This document shows, piece by piece, positions 6,892 through 8,561 of a DNA stretch of 8,561 bases. The stretch's first letter is position 1, and each line of letters opens with the position of its first letter. The notes beneath the pieces are model-generated. The model made no database searches. It had not been told where the DNA came from and saw only the letters and a list, made by a program, of their open reading frames with translations. The stretch spans positions 15,202 through 23,762 of the forward strand of contig DPJP01000338.1 in NCBI GenBank assembly GCA_003542955.1. The letters run 5' to 3'. Source of the DNA: Armatimonadota bacterium (lineage in GTDB: Bacteria > Armatimonadota > Zipacnadia > Zipacnadales > UBA11051). A program made the translations under genes and the position numbers.

Positions 6892-6922
6892 ACAACTGTA
6901 ACCCCGTGCTGAACCGCGACCT

Positions 6923-6929
6923 GGAGGTG
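6923..6929 (+). promoter_or_regulatory. Ribosome binding site for the secreted beta-sandwich gene
   Basis: GGAGGTG lies five bases before the ATG at 6935. This start gives a protein beginning directly with a signal peptide. Confidence 0.8.
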
Positions 6930-6934
6930 TCCCC

Positions 6935-8561
6935 ATGCGTCTGCTGTCCTGCCTGCTCGCTCTACCGGTCATGACGCTCTGCGCGCCCGTGTGGGCCGTC
7001 CCGTCTCTCTTTGAGCCCGTAACTGACGGCGTCTACGTCGTGCGCGACGACGGCGGCCACTGGGCCGGCCACATGAGCAGGGACATCACCCACCAGAACA
7101 GCGCGCCATACCAGGCCCGCAAGATACTCGATCTCACCAACGTGCCGGAGGATGTCTGGGCACGGACGCAGTCGGTGCGCGTCGCTTTGTTCTTCATGGT
7201 CTGCGACTACTCGTGGCATGACGACCCGCCGCGCAAGGGCCTCGATGAGGCGTACCAGATCGTGGTCAACGGCACCGTGCATGAATACCCCACGGCCGGC
7301 GGGCCGCCTGTGTTCATCGAGTCCGCGCCGCCCACCATGGCGTGGTATGACCACATCCTACCCAAGAGCGACTTTGTGCACGGAGAGAACGAGATCATCA
7401 TCCGCAAGGCCCCCAGCAAGACCAACGATGACTACCTCTACCTGGGCATCGACATGGGGGAGCGGCGCGGCAACAGCTATGTGACGTTCGACGGGGGCCC
7501 CTGGCGGCAGGACATGCTGACCATCCCCGGCGGCAACGGCGAGTACATGGTGCGCATGTACCTGATCTGCAATGACACGCACCTGAAGGCCGTCTGGCGG
7601 CCCGCGCAGCAGCCGGAGACGGACGACCCCGGCCACCTGCTCCTCTATGCCGGTTTCCCGGCGCCATCCCCGTGTGCCGCCGGCTGGCCCGCCACCGCCC
7701 TCCAGAAGACCCGCCCCGCCCGTCTCGAGTGGGAAGCCGTCGCCCTCGACCGTCGGCAGCCGCTGACCGTCACCGTCGACGCCTCCGGCCCCGTGAAGCT
7801 CTCCTGGCTCGACGAGAAGAGCAACGTCGCCCCCGACGGCGTCGTCGGCTCGAGCATCACGCTGCCGGCCAACAGCGCGCTGCGACCCTCGGGGTTGATT
7901 GTCGACGCGCCCGAGGGAGGGGCGTTGCCGACGCTTCACAGCGTCACGGTCGAGGCATGGCAGTCCGTCCATCCGCGTCCGCGGCGCATCGACATGTGCC
8001 CGACCATCGCCGCCCCCGCCGGCAAGCCCGCCGACCGGAAGCCCTCGTGCGTCATCAGGGATGGCGCCATCCGCCTGCAGAACGCCGACCTCCGCTGCAG
8101 GTTCGCCACGGCGGACACGCTCAAGCTGGTCTCGCTCTACAATGAGTACACCGGTACGGAGATGGTGACCGACCCTGACGCCATCGGCATCTTCGTCGTG
8201 GATGTGGGCGACAAACGCTGCATCGGGAGCCGCGACTTCCGCTGCCTCTCCGCAACGCCACAGGGCGCCGGCTTCGTCGCCGAGTTGCGCCTCGAGCAAC
8301 CGGCGCTCCGGGCCACCCTGAGTGTGGGCATCGAGGACGAAGGCCTGCGGATGGACCTCGAGCTGCGCAATGCGGATGAGACGCCCGTGCACTTCACGAC
8401 CGCCTTCCCACACCTCGCCGGCCTGGTGGCCTCGGGAGACCCGGCCGAGGACTACTACTTCTACCCGCTCGGCGGCGGCATCTACGCCGACACGCCGGCG
8501 CTGATCCGCAGCACCTACGGAGAGTACCGGGCGCTCTACCAGGTGATGGACCTCTACAGCC
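6935..8561 (+). CDS. Secreted multidomain beta-sandwich protein, probable carbohydrate-active enzyme, 3' partial
   Basis: The frame is open for 542 codons and runs off the right edge. Residues 1-21 are a signal peptide (Arg2, hydrophobic core, Val-Trp-Ala before Val22). Residues 25-175 look like a galactose-binding-type jelly roll; FVHGENEIIIRK (147-158) is the typical closing strand of such domains. Residues 176-345 are beta-rich and unassigned (TFDGGPWRQDML, SWLDEKSN). A Pro/Ala-rich linker (about 346-372) leads to a further sandwich (373 on), with IRLQNADLRCRF, LVSLYNEYTGTEM, LRMDLELRN, FTTAFPHLAGL and FYPLGGG. This last pattern resembles the supersandwich that precedes the catalytic barrel in several glycoside hydrolase families and in DUF6259-type proteins. 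Any catalytic domain is beyond the window. Export and modularity suggest binding or cutting of an extracellular glycan; this is inferred, and no catalytic residue is visible. Confidence 0.8.
   Translation, partial: MRLLSCLLALPVMTLCAPVWAVPSLFEPVTDGVYVVRDDGGHWAGHMSRDITHQNSAPYQARKILDLTNVPEDVWARTQSVRVALFFMVCDYSWHDDPPRKGLDEAYQIVVNGTVHEYPTAGGPPVFIESAPPTMAWYDHILPKSDFVHGENEIIIRKAPSKTNDDYLYLGIDMGERRGNSYVTFDGGPWRQDMLTIPGGNGEYMVRMYLICNDTHLKAVWRPAQQPETDDPGHLLLYAGFPAPSPCAAGWPATALQKTRPARLEWEAVALDRRQPLTVTVDASGPVKLSWLDEKSNVAPDGVVGSSITLPANSALRPSGLIVDAPEGGALPTLHSVTVEAWQSVHPRPRRIDMCPTIAAPAGKPADRKPSCVIRDGAIRLQNADLRCRFATADTLKLVSLYNEYTGTEMVTDPDAIGIFVVDVGDKRCIGSRDFRCLSATPQGAGFVAELRLEQPALRATLSVGIEDEGLRMDLELRNADETPVHFTTAFPHLAGLVASGDPAEDYYFYPLGGGIYADTPALIRSTYGEYRALYQVMDLYS

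Larger units (their letters stand above)
6662..6934 (+). other. Intergenic region of 273 bases, no gene seen
   Basis: I see no supported coding region here on either strand. It holds a 10-base palindrome, cggacgtccg (6788-6797). It also holds a weak hairpin, AGAGC/GCTCT (6822-6826 with 6837-6841), and a stronger hairpin at 6855-6891. As the longest gap in the window, placed before a secreted-protein gene, it is the most likely site for a separate promoter or leader. I could not identify a convincing -35/-10 pair or a T-run terminator after the stop at 6661. Confidence 0.5.

Noticed and set aside
4931..6895. Open frame of 654 codons on the minus strand
   Set aside because: It lies opposite the apiosidase-like gene and parts of both flanking spacers. 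Its product is Arg/Ala/Val/His-rich without domains, as expected for the antisense of a GC-rich gene. The + frame has clear family motifs and a good ribosome binding site.
7358..8413. Open frame of 351 codons on the minus strand, and a 157-codon + frame at 7672-8145
   Set aside because: Both overlap the secreted sandwich protein frame, which is continuous from a signal peptide to the window edge. The alternatives are Arg/Gly/His-rich and motif-free.
2..8561. CRISPR array, tRNA or rRNA genes
   Set aside because: I saw no regularly spaced direct repeats and no cloverleaf-like or conserved rRNA segments in the spacers; almost all other DNA is coding.

Overview
The window is GC-rich bacterial DNA. 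It carries five protein genes, all on the + strand, and the first and last run off the window edges. Every complete start has a purine-rich Shine-Dalgarno sequence 5-8 bases upstream. The families seen are a URO-D-like protein, a secreted helical-toroid protein, a DUF3604/PHP-type protein, an apiosidase-like glycosidase and a secreted beta-sandwich protein. I associate this mix with polysaccharide-degrading, often uncultured lineages such as Planctomycetota, Armatimonadota, Lentisphaerota or Hydrogenedentota. That placement is inference from gene content; there is no rRNA or marker gene here.

Layout. (1) 2-976: 3' part of a uroporphyrinogen-decarboxylase-superfamily protein, start off-window. 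(2) 1054-2616: exported protein of probable (alpha/alpha) toroid fold with a beta-rich insert. (3) 2617-2816: non-coding spacer holding two 75-base imperfect palindromes in opposite orientation. Both have 20-base arms, 35-base loops and mismatches at the same two arm positions, and every arm difference between them is compensated. A small hairpin lies between them. (4) 2817-4979: DUF3604/PHP-like predicted metallohydrolase without a signal peptide, with a C-terminal extension of about 110 residues. (5) 5054-6661: apiosidase-like (DUF5060 + DUF4038) glycoside hydrolase, also without a signal peptide. (6) 6662-6934: 273-base gap with only weak hairpins. (7) 6935 to the window end: 5' part of a large secreted multidomain beta-sandwich protein, with any catalytic domain beyond the edge.

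How the genes may work together (inference): the set looks like a carbohydrate-breakdown locus. It has two exported proteins that could act on glycans outside the cytoplasm, a cytoplasmic glycosidase, a cytoplasmic predicted metallohydrolase, and a URO-D-like protein of the type related to corrinoid methyltransferases. No transporter, regulator or substrate-specific enzyme is visible, so the substrate cannot be named. The gaps (77, 200, 74 and 273 bases) allow co-transcription, but no convincing promoter or intrinsic terminator is visible.

The most unusual element is the inverted pair of structured repeats between genes 2 and 3. They behave like a REP/BIME-type mobile hairpin family and are the best candidate here for something undescribed.
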